Assembly (NCBI GenBank): GCA_014706295.1
Contig: JACSVZ010000011.1
Location: 12,678,163 to 12,742,162, forward strand
Direction: 5' to 3'
DNA: 64,000 bases
Origin: Lycocorax pyrrhopterus obiensis
Taxonomy: Eukaryota; Chordata; Aves; Passeriformes; Paradisaeidae
In this document: piece after piece, positions 1-30,439 of the stretch
Layout: every line of letters begins with the position of its first letter
Position numbering within the stretch: the first letter of the stretch is position 1
Notes under the pieces: generated by a model
What the model was told of the DNA's origin: nothing
The model's database searches: none
What the model saw: only the letters and a program-made list of their open reading frames with translations
Position numbers and translations under genes: made by a program

Positions 1-3000
1 CATTTTCTGGGGCTTAACTGTGTTCCTGTTTGTAGACAAAAATAAAGGAGCTGCCAGGGGAAATACGAGGTTTTTCCAGCTGCACAACTCTGTGGAGTTG
101 GGAAGGAAGACAGTGAGGCTATAAAGGCATTGAGAAGGACTTTATTATGCTAAATGCTGTGCAGACAGACCTAGATGCAGCCCTTTTTCCAAGGAATTTA
201 CAAGCTTAACGGCCAAGAAGAAACCTACTCCTGCACACTCTCCTTGGGTGGGTGTGCAGACAGCTCCCAGCTCCAGCCTCAGAACAGGGGCCAGGGACTA
301 GCAGCAGGAATGAGACAACTTACCTTTTAGTGGCTTGGCGTCTACAGGTACTTGGGAGGTCACCAACAGCATAGCCTCATGTCCTTTTAGTTACATCCTG
401 GGATCTGCTGTGTCTTAACATGGCTTCTGTCACTGGAGATCAGCTCAGATGTTTTGAGGCAGCAACCAGCCAAGTCCTGTGGTAAACACAGCAAGAAAGG
501 CAGTGAGTGTGGCCTTGGTGCAACACCTCCCTGCACGTTTTTGGTACTGTGCACCTGCCCCACATTCACTGCAAGCAGGACTGCCAGACTCACCTCTGAC
601 GTGTCCAGCCCACCAAGAGGTGCAGCAGAGCTGTACTGATGCTTCAGGAGACAGCCAGAGTGCAGAACACCCTGCTGGAGGCTTGGCCCTGGCCTGCACC
701 TGCTTGCCTGAAACTTTCTTTTGGCACTGAGACACAGGTGTTCTTTCAGCTCATCCAAGCCAGACAGTGCAGGCCACGGGCTTGCAGTAAGCTGGGGAGT
801 GTGTATGTTTCATCCCTCCTGTCTCTTCTGGGTGGGGAGAGGGTAGCTTTGAATTAAAGTCTGCTCCTTCTCCCATTACAGGCCTGTTGTTGGAGGCCAC
901 CACCGTGGTGTAAGACCACAGCTGGCAGCAGAGGAGCAGTGAGCTCAAAAGCAAGGCTCACTGCTGACATGAGTACTCTGCACCCTTTCCCGAGCAGGTG
1001 GGATGTCCTGTGGGCATGTCTTCATGAAGATATAGGAGCAACAACCTTCAGCTTCAATCCCAATACACAAAGTTCAAAAAAGGAATCCCTGAGGCAGTTG
1101 GCAGGAACCTCTGCCATTGCTTCCAAAGGGAAAGGTATCTCAGCCCCCCCAGCTGCCAGCGCAAGGGGCCAACACTGCTGTTAGAGAGCACTGTGCAGGA
1201 CTCTCTAGCTCTAGTGTCAGTTCCATTCCAGATGAAGAGCAGCTGCTCAGTTCTAGCCACTCCCTCGTGCTCTTTTGGGCCAGGACAGCTGGGAGGTGGT
1301 TGCCCCGAGCTGCTGTTGCAAGATCTTGTTCGTATTCCAACTTGTTTCCCTAAGCCAGCATCTCTGTGCACTGCCAAAACTCTCTTGCTCAGTTTTAATC
1401 TTCCTTTGCTACTTACAAAGACAAGGGGATGAAGCTAGAAACAAATCCTGAAATGAGGACAGAACTCTCTGAATCATGGTTTCTGAGGCGCTCTGCTGGC
1501 TATTGGGGCAGCAGCTCTTCCTGGGAACAAAGTAGTTCTTATTCTGAGCTCTCCACTACAATCAGACAAGTAATGGAGATTTCAAAGAAAAAGAAACAAA
1601 ATTATTTGGGTAGTTTGGAACAAAAGCAACAGACACCACAGCTATTCGCAGCATAGTCTGCTAGGCAAAGTTGGGACTAGTGTCATTAACAAAACAGAAT
1701 TACTTCTTTGACTGCATTGTGAGCCTAAGAATATGCTTGGTAGATCTTGGAATACCCTTCCAGGAGACTGGGAAGAAGCTAGGCTCTCTAGAGCTTGCTG
1801 CTTTTTAATACTAAGTATTACACTAGAGGGCATACCAGCCTCTGCTTGAGCAAGCTCCTATCTACTTGATCACACGAGGAACCACCTTTCTTCCTCTGGT
1901 GACTCAGATGAAGTAATTTAAGAAGCCAAATTTGCAGTTAGCTTTCAAAGGTTTAAAAATTAACATGTCTCTGCTCTCCCACCCTTCTTGTTAGGTCCTA
2001 AAGCCACAGGCAGCCCCAGGCATGACTGGTACTGCAGGTACAGAAGGAAGACTTCACTCACTAAAATTTCAAATAACATGAGCTACTGGAGGAAGAGGGG
2101 CCTTCATTTATACAGTGCCAGTAATGGGAGCTTTATAGATGCTCTTGCTGGATACCAATCTGTATTTACAATTAGGTGTCGCTCCTTGCAAAGTATGTGC
2201 ATTTTTCATTTGGCAAAGGTAAAAGTTGGTTTTACAGGAAAATAAATGACAAATTTGCTGTCAGAAACCATGGGGAAATCAGCCTTACCAGAGGTCTGGA
2301 CAGTGAGTGAAGGTCTGGCGTCACTGCCAGCAGCAAACCAGAGGTGGGACTGGCAGTGCCTGGTGCGTAGTCCTGAAAATCAGGCTGATGGGAAAGCTGC
2401 TTTCTGATCAGAGCCGCTCTCTTGCTCTCTTATCATTAAATGGAGAACATATAAGCAAGCAAGCATTACGATTTTGAACATAAAGAACAAGAGGTTGAAA
2501 CAGTGGGAACAGGTACGGCAAGTGGCAGAAAACCCAGGACTTATGCCAGGAGACTGTTCCATAATCAAGTCTCTGAGCTCACTTGCTTAGAACAGCATGG
2601 GTGGCTCACCACCCTTCTTCCAAGAAGCTGGATTTGACTAACAACCAGTTTTTTAAAAGGATTCAAATGAGCTCCTGCTGCAGATTCTAACTGACAGAGG
2701 TCTGTGCTTTCAGCAGTACAGTTCTCCATATGGAAGGGGGCAAAGCAGTGACAAGGGGAAGTTTTGGGGATTAAAACACGTTCCAAGAATTACATTCCCC
2801 ATTCAACTGGTCACACGCTCAGCAGTGGCTCTGTAACAAAGGGGGGGTTGCTGGTTTTAATGCAGTAGTGGCTTGTAAGAGAGACCAGTTAGAGGATATG
2901 ACTCCTTCTGACAACCCCAAGAAGCCACCCAAGAACTTCAACATGGGCCAACTCCTCCCTGCCCATATTGCAAACACCATTGTACAGTGGCAAGGGTGAT

Positions 3001-3680
3001 GCTGGTGCAGGAGCACTGGGGCCCAACCTCCATCCTGTGCAGGTTATTTTTAGCTTGTAAAAGAAATTTGCTTTGGCAAAGGTTCTAAAATACCTTTAGA
3101 TCTGAGATAGAGCCTTACTGTAATATTTTAATCCAATTCTAAGAGATCACACAATTAAACAGGTTTGAGCCAGGAGCCAAGTCATTTTCCAATACTTTCT
3201 TCCTTTGATCCCATTAAGTACTACCAACTCTTCATGATTATGCACCAAGCTTGGGTGTGTCGTTTGTTTTTGTTGTTCCTGAAATGCACCCTTACCCACC
3301 TCAGTATCTGCAGTTTTTCCAGCAGTAGCACAGAACCAGTAGGTGGAAGCAAAACTTTCTGCAATCCAGGTGTGGGGAGAGTGTTGAATACTAAACAGAC
3401 CACTTCCTACCTCTGCACAGATCATGGAACTGAATGCCTGTCAAAGATCTTCTGGTTTAAGAGCCAGCAAGATGTTACCCCTTTGGTGGTTTTCATGCAC
3501 TGCACTGCAGTTTAGCTAGAGCCACACATCCCTGTAGTGAAATCCAGGATTCTCCAGCATAGGAGGTTCAAGAGTAAAGCAACTACACAGCAGAAACCAG
3601 AGAAGTTATTTGGGTTGGGTTTTTTCAACAAATAAACTTAGCAGTACACATCTCCCCAGCTAAATCAGAACAAAATCAGT
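1..3680. other. Intergenic or UTR DNA left of BBS2, no coding exon seen
   Basis: I find no exon with conserved protein similarity on either strand. The open frames here are short, overlap on both strands and lack family motifs. In mammals OGFOD1 lies tail-to-tail with BBS2, so part of this stretch could be 3' UTR of that plus-strand gene, but I could not find the OGFOD1 C-terminal coding sequence. A plus-strand AATAAA occurs at 41-46 and another near 3629. Neither can be tied to a transcript from sequence alone. Confidence 0.5.
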
Positions 3681-3686
3681 CAAGCT

Positions 3687-3704
3687 TTTAATCTATGTTT
3701 TAAT
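3687..3704 (-). terminator. BBS2: Candidate BBS2 poly(A) signals (two ATTAAA)
   Basis: On the minus strand two ATTAAA hexamers (plus-strand TTTAAT at 3687-3692 and 3699-3704) lie about 300 nt past the BBS2 stop. A GU-rich stretch (GATGTGTAC) follows further downstream. That would give a 3' UTR of roughly 320 nt. The assignment is inferred from motif and distance only. Confidence 0.4.
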
Positions 3705-4005
3705 GGAAAAGATCGATGCCTTAACTACAAAATATTTTTAAATACATAAATAAGTTACTGTAATAAAAAATAACTGTTTCAACTTCTGTCTTGCATAAAT
3801 ACCACATCTGCACTTAAATTCTGATGCTCTCTTCATGGAGCTTTGGTCTGCGTAATATTTCTCACCTGACAGCTTAACTACAGCACTACCTTTGTAATTA
3901 CTTCACCCTACAGTGGAGATGGGGGTCTGAATTAACTGCTTTTCATCCATTCTACGTGCACTGCATGGAAACACTGCCTCTGCACAGCTGCTGAAGAAGA
4001 GGCTC

Positions 4006-22111
<18,106 letters not shown>

Positions 22112-22211
22112 GATGGGCGAGAGGCCGCGGGCCGGGGCGGGGCGGGGCGGGCCGGGCCTCGGGGGCCGCCGCCGGACGCGGATCCGCCGGCGCCGGCACC
22201 GGCACCGCCCG

Positions 22212-22223
22212 CGCGCACGCGCA
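22212..22223. promoter_or_regulatory. NRF1-type palindromic site
   Basis: CGCGCACGCGCA matches the NRF1 consensus YGCGCAYGCGCR at every position. It lies about 100 bp upstream of the BBS2 ATG. Confidence 0.7.
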
Positions 22224-22329
22224 GGAGCCGCGTCAGCGGGAGGGGCGCGGCCCGAGGGGCGGCCGCGGGGGGGCGCCGTGGGGCCGGGGCGGGGGGCGCT
22301 GTGGGCTGAGGGGGGAGCTGGGGGAAAAG

Positions 22330-22530
22330 CGGGGGCAATGGGGGAGATGGGCCTGGGGGAGCAGGGCAGTGGGACTGGGGGCAATGGGGGAGATGGGCCT
22401 GGGGGAGCAGGGCAGTGGGACTGGGGGCAATGGGGGAGATGGGACGGGGGGAGCAGGGCAGTGGGACTGGGGGCAATGGGGGAGATGGGACTGGGGGAGC
22501 AGGGCAGAGGGACTGGAGGAGCAGTTGGCG
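22330..22530. repeat. G-rich minisatellite, 46-bp period, 4 copies
   Basis: The CAATGGGGGAGATGGG segment recurs at 22336, 22382, 22428 and 22474, an exact 46-bp spacing. Units also share GGGGGAGCAGGGCAGTGGGA. Copies differ by only a few bases. Plus-strand G runs make it a likely quadruplex former. Long frames translated from it are artefacts. Confidence 0.95.
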
Positions 22531-22900
22531 GAGCTGGGAGGCAGCTGGGGGAGATGGGGTGGGACTGGGGGGGCGGTTGCAAAGGTCAGTGGGTCTGGGG
22601 GTCAACTGAAGTGTAGGATTAGAGGAGGTGGGGGGCACTCACAGAGGTCAGGAGAGGCGAGGGAGGAGCAACTGGAGATATTAGGGTGCATCTTAGAGAG
22701 CTGGCGTGTGGGATTAGGGGGCCAGGAAGGCAAATGCAGAAGTCAGAAGAGCTGAGAGGTAGTTTGGGATGCTGGGGGCAGTTAGGGGAGCTGGGGGGCA
22801 GTTGGAGGTGTGGGTCTAGGGGAGGCATTTGCAGAGGTCAGGAGAACTGGTGGAGCAACTGGAGGTACTGGGGGGCAGTTGGGGGCAGGAGGTTAGAGGC
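22531..22900. repeat. Degenerate G-rich repeat next to the 46-bp array
   Basis: Diverged G-rich units recur here, for example CAGAGGTCAGGAGA with GGAGCAACTGGAG near 22640 and again near 22835. This looks like an older, decayed part of the same repeat field. Confidence 0.65.
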
Positions 22901-24086
22901 AATTGCCCCTCTGGGCAGCCACAATGGCCCCCAACACCCACATGGCCATCTCAGTCCCAGCTTCTCTGCAGGGTCAGCACCCAGCTGGGGCCAAGGACTG
23001 TCCCTTCTCTGTCCCCAGTGCCCTTGCCTCACCCTTTGCTGCCTGCCGGCTGCCAGACACATCCTTACTCACACCTTGCCAGGAGTATCTCCAACTGAAA
23101 GATCTCCAAGCCAATAAAACCTAACCCAGAGTCTCAATGTCCCGTGAAGGCAAAAGCACAGCCTCAGAACATCACTACTGCTGCTTTGTGGGATTATGCA
23201 CTGGATCCTAGAGAATCCAGCCATTGGTGCACTGGGAGTTGGTTGGAGATGGGGGGAACAGAGGCCAAACCCCCACAGGGCCACAGTGTAAACACTGATC
23301 CTGGTCCTCATCCTGGTGTGGATTTTGGTATACAGATCCTCGTGGGTCTCCCTGCAGTGCCCCCTCCCTGCCCAGACACAGGCTGGATAGGGAAACCCTG
23401 GCTCAAGATCATGACTTTAGAAATTCTTAAATTATTTTAGGTTTAAGAAATATTTTAACATGGCAGCCCTCATGGGTGCTGCAAATAGATGGTGCTCTCT
23501 GACAGTGCCAGAATCCATCACCTGCACTGGGACATTATCACCCCATCCCAGCAAGAAGCAGGTTTGGAAGAGGATGCACTGGAAAAACAACTCTTCTTTC
23601 CCTGCAAAGGCCACTGTTTTGAGGCACAGATTCATTTATTTGTAGGAGAGCTGGCAGACACGTCCCAGTTGGCATTTCCTTGTGCGTTGGCTGGGCCCTG
23701 GCCGGCAGCGGCGTCCCTGCCCCGCATGCGAAGGAGGGCTCTCAAAAGCAGCACTTGAGCAGGGATCATGCGATTCTGAATGTGACAACCTCCTTTTTCT
23801 CCTTTTTTAATTGTTTTTACCAAGTTTCTCTGGCAGCTCTATCAATATGCCATTATACTTGTGGGTAACGAGGCAGCAATCGCGTGCGGCATATTAAGGA
23901 GGGTGGTTTTTCCCCTTTGTGGCTCTATTTGGGGTGAGCGTGAGTGTCAGTGCCAGCCGTGCAGTGCATCCCCCCTGCCTCACGCTGGTTTGGGTACCAG
24001 AGCACAAAGGCAAAGCACTGGCGTGAACTCAGGCACGCAACAGGGTGCTGCTCTAGGCCAGCAAACACTCCAGTCCTCACAGGGAA

Positions 24087-24175
24087 AATCACAGAATTCT
24101 AGAAAAGTTTGGCTTGGAAAGGGCATTAAAGATCATCCAGTTCCAACCCCCCTGCTATGGGCAGGGACAAAATCC
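24087..24175 (-). mobile_element. CR1 LINE 3' fragment
   Basis: On the plus strand AATCACAGAATTCTAGAAAA leads into a GGCTTGGAAAGGGCATTAAA stretch and then CCAACCCCCCTGCTATGGGC. This is the reverse complement of a CR1 tail. Similarity fades after the GGGCAGGGAC block, so only about 90 bp remain. Confidence 0.88.
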
Positions 24176-24947
24176 CCAGCTGCCCTCCCAGCAGTGCTGA
24201 GCATTGCTCTGCCAGGCTCTTCAAACCCAACCAAGCAAAATGGGGGGGAAACTGAGCTTACAGACCTTTTTAAACTGGTAAAATTGTAAATAGATGGAAA
24301 TTTCAACTTTTTGCTAAATATGTATGATTTGAGCTGTAAATATTATTTTGAATCACTAATTATGGTATTGGGTTTGGCACGTCTGCAACACAGTTAAATT
24401 ACAGCTGCCACTTTGAATCAGCTGGCTCTGAAATTCTTAATATTGAAATCGTGGCTTTTAACACTCATTTCCCTTCATTTGAAAGGCCCGTCATCTATAA
24501 AATAAATTAAATTCATTTGTTTTATAAATAAAATAATAAAACATAACAAAATTTATTTACATCCAGAGGTACAGCATCCAGTCCTGGGTCCTTCCATTTT
24601 GCCACTTTTACAAGGGGGGAAATCACATAAAATCCTCACTAAGACCCTGGGTTTCACTGCTGCACAGACTGGGGCTGCTTTGCGGCCAGGATTAGTGTGA
24701 CTGTAGTTGAGGGATTATTCAGCTTCTTCACTAGAACAGGGGTCTTAAAATCCAGCAGGAGATCATCACCATCCTCCTTCCTGGCTACTCTGCATAGGCT
24801 TGGTAAGGCAATGCCCTGTGACCAGTGTTTGCTCTTTTCCAGCTCCTACTAACATAATTGATAGACTATAATAATTTAACATCATATTGTTTAAGCTAAT
24901 ACAATTTAATATAATAAATATTGTATAATAAAATATCATATAATAAA

Positions 24948-24986
24948 TTAGATATAGATATAGATATAGACATAGATACAGATTAT
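24948..24986. repeat. GATATA microsatellite
   Basis: Repeated GATATA/GACATA hexamers sit at the end of an AT-rich stretch. It is a simple repeat. Confidence 0.85.
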
Positions 24987-25435
24987 ATCATCAAACATGC
25001 TTGGCACGAGGTGCTGGCTTTCTAGGCAGGTTGCATGGAGAAGCTGGACATGACAGCTCAACAGGTCTGAGGATTGTCACACACCCAAAAGCTGTTTCTT
25101 GGAAAAGACTTCAAATCTAGCAAAAAATGCACTGTGCCTTTATCTGCCTGGCAGAGGAATGCTGAGGAGTGCTCAGATATTGAGTTTGGGAAAATGTTGG
25201 CAAAAAAAAACCATCCCCACCCTTCGAGGAGGGGATAATATGGCTGGAGGTAGTGGGGAGGGATGAGCAATTGCATCAGCACACTTAAGCACTCCTTAAA
25301 ATGAAGAATGTGCCTGTCTGCAGGAGCTTTTCTCTTTCCCCATCCCAGGTTTGCTGCCCCAGCTGGAGCAGCATTTCTCCCCCCCATCCCATGCCCATTC
25401 CTGGGATGGGAGACACTTTTGGGTAGGGATGGAAA

Positions 25436-25505
25436 AGCTGTTGTGCCGGATCCTGCCTCTACAGCTACGCTGCTCTCAGGGGAGGCAGGATCCGGCACAG
25501 CAGCT
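25436..25505. repeat. 24-bp inverted repeat with a 22-nt loop
   Basis: The arms at 25436-25459 and 25482-25505 are complementary over 24 bp with a single T/C difference, which would be G-U in RNA. The arm core is TGCCGGATCCTGCCTC. A second inverted repeat (CCCATCCCA and TGGGATGGG, 25383-25391 and 25402-25410) lies just before it. Function is unknown. Confidence 0.9.
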
Positions 25506-28500
25506 GCGTGAATCATTCCCAGGATAGACAACAAGGATCTCTGGATCTCAGGAGCAAGGCTATAAAGACATCAAGGAAAATATCACATCCTTTTATTTCA
25601 CACCTTTATACTGAGGGGGTTGATGTTTTCTTTGCAAGCTCAGGCAAGTGTCTACTTGACATCCCAGGGAATTACTCATCCCTCTACTCTTGGCTTCTAA
25701 TTAGCAACTAAAGGGGAATATAATAATTAAATATGCCCAAGGTAACGATACTTGGAAACTTTGGGTCACGTTTCAGCCAGGGGAGGCGGCAAGTAGTTGG
25801 AGCAGGTGAGTTTGAAGTCTGTGGGAACCTGAAAAATACAAAAGGGAAGGAAAGATGTAAGGAAAAAAAAAACAAAACCAAAGAAAAAGAAGAAAATCCA
25901 AACTGTACACTGGGAAAGCATTAGACTGGTGAATTAAAATGACGCCTAGAGTTAAGGTGATGCTTAAAGCCTGTCATGCATTTGCCAGCAGTGTTGGGCA
26001 AAGTGGGGGACACCTGGGGAGCCCCTATCCCAGGAGAGTGTGCAGGGATGCTGGGCAGCCCCCGACCCACTGGTTTTCTGCTCTCACAGGTGGGGAACAA
26101 GGTAAATTCAAGCATTTTCATTTCCCAGCCGAAGCTTGGTTGGTCCTCACCCCCTTCCTTCCCTTGGGGGCTGCAATTCAACCCTTGTTAGACCTCGAAG
26201 TAATTCCCATTAACATTTATGAGAATTTCATGATCAAAAGACGAATCAGCCCTTTCATCTTCCAGACATGCCCCAACACATATTACCTGGCCCCAAAAGC
26301 CTGTACTGCCAGGCAGGAGCTCCCACCTTGTGATGAGGTCTCTCAGGATGCACACTCCAAGACTGGCGGGAACTCTGCAAGGCCAGTTCACCCTCCTGGA
26401 TCCAGTTCACAGCATCAATTCAGTATTTCTTCCTTTCCCTTCTCCCTAAAAATCAGTAATTAGCAAATCCCCACCCTCTCCACACTGCTTTTTCAAGGGG
26501 AAGGTAATACTGATAGCTCCATTCCAGATAAGAAATAAGGAGTAAGGGCTAAGGCCTTGCCTGGAGCCACAGGATGAGCCAGCAGCTGAGCCGAACTCAT
26601 AATCCTGGCTTTGGGAGTCCCAGCCCTAGTGCAGCCGGCTGGGTCACAAGGCGGCTCCCAAAGAGCCCACATCAAAGCGTGCTGCCGGCTTGTGAAAGCG
26701 TCCCAGGATTGCACACCGTGCAATTCCTGCTAAATGGAAATCTGCCCGTCCCCTTCCCACTGCCAGCGGGCCCTCGCTGAAGGTGCCTTCCTATGGTTAC
26801 AGACAGGATGTGGGCCAGCAAGTCCCCAAGGAGGGCATTTCCCCACTAAATGGGGACATGCCACGTCTTTGCTGATGGCTGGTATCTGGAGAAGCACTAG
26901 CTGGGATGTATTTTCCTAAAGCTGCAATCAAGGTCCAGGCAGGGAAGCAGGCAGCTTCCCAGGAAGATGCAAGGAGGGAAAACAGACAATGGGTTTAGCT
27001 AATGTCTGCCACTGAGAGCAGAACAAGTCTTTGCTCCCAATTTTCTGGGAAAAAGAAAGAAGTCTCCACAGCCTGAGGTCACTCCACTGATCCGGTTTCA
27101 CTCCCAAATGTTTCCAAGGCTTTGCCTATGCACATGGGGAGTGGTTGGGAATGGCTTCCCAGGGCAGACAAGGGGTGATTCACCCTCTTCCTCCTCTGCC
27201 AAAGGGCTGGCAAGCGCCGGCAAAATAAAACGACGTCAGCACCTATTTCCCGTGTTTCAAACACTTGTTTATCATCAGCAAACAATAACCTGAGATTCGG
27301 ATCAAAGCCGAGCCTGCTTTCTAAGCAGCAATCACTCCTAGGGCTTCCTGCTGGCTTTCAGCACTTGCATGTGCTGGGTGTTTGCTGGGTGCTGAAATAG
27401 TTTTATTTTCTTTATTTGGGTTTGAAAGACTGGTCCCAGGTGGGCTGCGGTTCCATGCATCTCTGGCAGCTGAGCCCTGGCCAGCTGTGGCTCTCCTGCC
27501 CAGAATCCCACACAAAGAGGCAGCTGGAGCAGGCAGAGCTAAGATGCCCTTGCTGCTGCGGCATCAGGGACACCTCTGCGTACCCTGCATCACCACCCTG
27601 CCTGGCAAGCAATAGACGATGGTGAGGGGCAGGGTACCCCCAGGGACTGTCCCCCAGGGTCTCAGTGCTGTGCCCACACGGGGTTCATAGCTCCCTGCAT
27701 CCCTGCCCACAGTCTGTACCCACTGAGCCATGGTGCTTTGCCAGCGGAGCCCCCTGGCTGCCTGGGATATCGTATCTGGGTGAAGGAGGGGTCACCGAGC
27801 CCTTCGCTGCTCTGGAGGGGTAGTGAGCCCAGTGAGCGCTTTGGGGAAACACATGCCATGAGAGGGGGACCTGTAGTAGTCTGCAGGGTCTCCTGAAGGC
27901 AATGTGCTGGGTGGCTGCACCATGGGCAGCTGGAGGCTGATGCTGGTCCATTATGCACCTCTGCGTGCCCACAGGTGACTGGAGCCATGTGTCCTTCAGC
28001 AGAGAGCCAGGGCAGACCTGTGCCAGCTCACCTCCACGGGAGCTGGCTGCTGTGCCTCCCTCCTCGCCTGCCTGGCACCACCCTTGAGTCACTGCCAGCC
28101 ACCAGCACCAGCCCTGGCACTGTCCTGTGGCTTTCAGCAATCGGCTGCAGGCACCCCAGGTGTCACAGGAACAGGTGCTTCCGCCACGTTGTCCTGAAAG
28201 CTGTCAGCTTCCTTCACTCCTTTCCAGGGAACCCTGTCCCTGACATGCCCGTGGTGATGCTCAGCCATCACCATCCCCGTGGTGAACATCATCTCCGGCT
28301 CTGCCTGGAGCACTGGAGCATCTCACTGACTCACCCGTGTTAATCTGCCCGGCAATCTCGGGGTAATTGCCACGGTCATGCCTGGGGACAGAGCCAGGAA
28401 TCCCACACAGGGGACATGAGAGCCAAGGGGTACAGCTCTGGCATAGCAAGGGCTGGTGAATAAATGCTGTGCAGGGATCCTGCCTGTTTTGCTCTGCTCT

Positions 28501-30394
28501 GGGGAGCAGCATCAGGCCCATTTAAATGATGGAGAACCCCTAGGCAAATGGAGGGCAGGGGCCAGAAGGCAAACTGAGGCTGGCAAGACCTTGTCACAGG
28601 AGGTATTTAAACAGCAGGAAGGTGTCCCCAGCTTATCACCTCAATCAGAGGTTGCTTCTGGAGGTAGCCTGATTTGTGTGTCTGCCTGACAACCCACTAC
28701 TCCAGTCCTATCCCAAATTAATTATAGAATGTATCCCAAATCAATTACAGAATAGACCAGGAGCAATGCAAGATCTACCAGAGCCCTAACTCCCAGTCCT
28801 ACACCACCTGGAAGATGCTTTTTTCCTTTGTGCAGAAAAGGAGGAAAGAAAGTAAAAAGGGCTGGGGTCTGACTGAGAACAGATGCTGGAGAGCTTGTCT
28901 TGCACCCTGTCCTTTCATGGCAGAGATTGTTCTTTTCCCATTTTGTGGGCTTCACCTTCCTCTCCCCAGGCTGGAGGAGAGGGACCACTTTGGAGAAGCC
29001 ACCTGCCCCTGTATCCCTGGGCCACCACCAGCTGGAGACAGGGACAATTTTTGCCTGGGTGGCCAAGGGTGCCAGGCAGCAGGGGAAGACACAACAGATG
29101 CAAGAGTGATATTGCTGTTCCCCATGTATCCATCACGACAGGGCAGGAAGCATTTCCCTGGGCATATTACTGTACCACAGGAGTGCTTGGCTGATTGTTT
29201 CAGCTAAGAAGCAGAGCAAATGCAAGATCCCAAGGAGATGTTGCCCCTTTGCCATGACACTAACACAGTACAGGGGGCTGTAGCCAGAGAGGCAGGTGAC
29301 CCTTTGCACGTGTGTTTCCCATGTTTGTGTTTCCCTGCTCTCACAGGAGCAATAACACTCTTGGCACGCACCTGGTCCCTGGCACTGTCCCCTGCCATCA
29401 CGCCCCAGTGCATCAGCAGCAGCGTGACATTCACACGACCGCAGGGCTGGCATGTCAGGGCACCAACAAGCTGCTCCAGGGTGGAGTTGAGGAAGGGGCC
29501 CATTGGCTCTGCCTTCCTTAGGCTTTTCCATACTGATTTCCCACACCGGCCTGGAGAGGCTGGAGGAGACGCTGAGTTGGGGCGCTGGCAATGCTCCCCA
29601 TCAGGTCACCCAACAAGCTCCCAACAAGCCCAGACAGCTGAGTGGTAAAAATACTCCCTGGGCCGCTGTTTCAGCTGGATTAGCATCAACAAACTGCCTC
29701 AGCCAGGTACCTCAGGCAAAAGCCCAGCTGGGATAAAACCCCAAGGCAAAGGAGTCTCAGAGCAGGGGGCAGCCGGGATGGGGTACCACTGACACCAAAG
29801 AGCACACAGAAACACAGGGATGAGGAGGAAGGATGTTCCACAGCTGACAATGCCTCCTGCACATGAAGGAGACTGTCTCCACACCAAAAATCTCAGCAAG
29901 CATAGGTTTTTTTTGTGCCTTCCACCCCTAACACTCACTGTGCTTTCGAGTGGGTGGGTAAAACCCGCCAGAGGAGTTGACCAGGGTGATGGCATCTTGC
30001 CTGTCACCCTCCTCCCCTGCACACCCAGCTAATGGTGTACGGAAATGAATTCAGAGGAGTGGGACGGAGCACCGCAGCCGGGAAGGAGACGGGGCCCCGA
30101 GGTGCCATGCACGGCGCCGAGAGGACGTGGGTGCCGCTGTCCTGGGGCACTGGGAGGGCATGGCAGACTCTGGCCAGGCCAGTCCAGCTTGTTGCTGCTC
30201 CCGCTTGCAGGGAAGGTGTAGGAACCACAGGACAGGGTCTCAAGCAGAGACTGCATCCCTGTCACCTCATGGTGCCAGGTCCCCCTCACCCCACTGTGCC
30301 AGCTTTGAGAGGAGGGGACTGAGATTTCCCAGCAGTGGTGGCACTCCCTGGATTAATGTACCCCCCCCAGTCAGATTGGCAGACTCATTTTGGC

Positions 30395-30417
30395 ATCAAT
30401 CAATCAATCAATCAATG
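30395..30417. repeat. (ATCA)n microsatellite
   Basis: About five ATCA units lie some 430 bp upstream of the first metallothionein start codon. Confidence 0.9.
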
Positions 30418-30439
30418 GCTGGACTGTGGGGGCTCCCTG

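Larger units (their letters stand above)
22901..30400. other. Gene-free intergenic region between BBS2 and the metallothioneins
   Basis: The region is mixed GC-rich DNA with one AT-rich island (about 24290-24990). Open frames exist on both strands but overlap each other, lack conserved motifs and reflect low stop-codon density. Contents seen: a CR1 fragment near 24087, a GATATA repeat near 24950, inverted repeats at 25383-25410 and 25436-25505, and a loosely similar sequence pair near 23690 and 27470. No exon is supported. Confidence 0.65.

Noticed and set aside
1..3600. 3' coding exons of OGFOD1
   Set aside because: Expected from synteny, but I could not find its conserved C-terminal sequence here; any OGFOD1 part would be UTR only.
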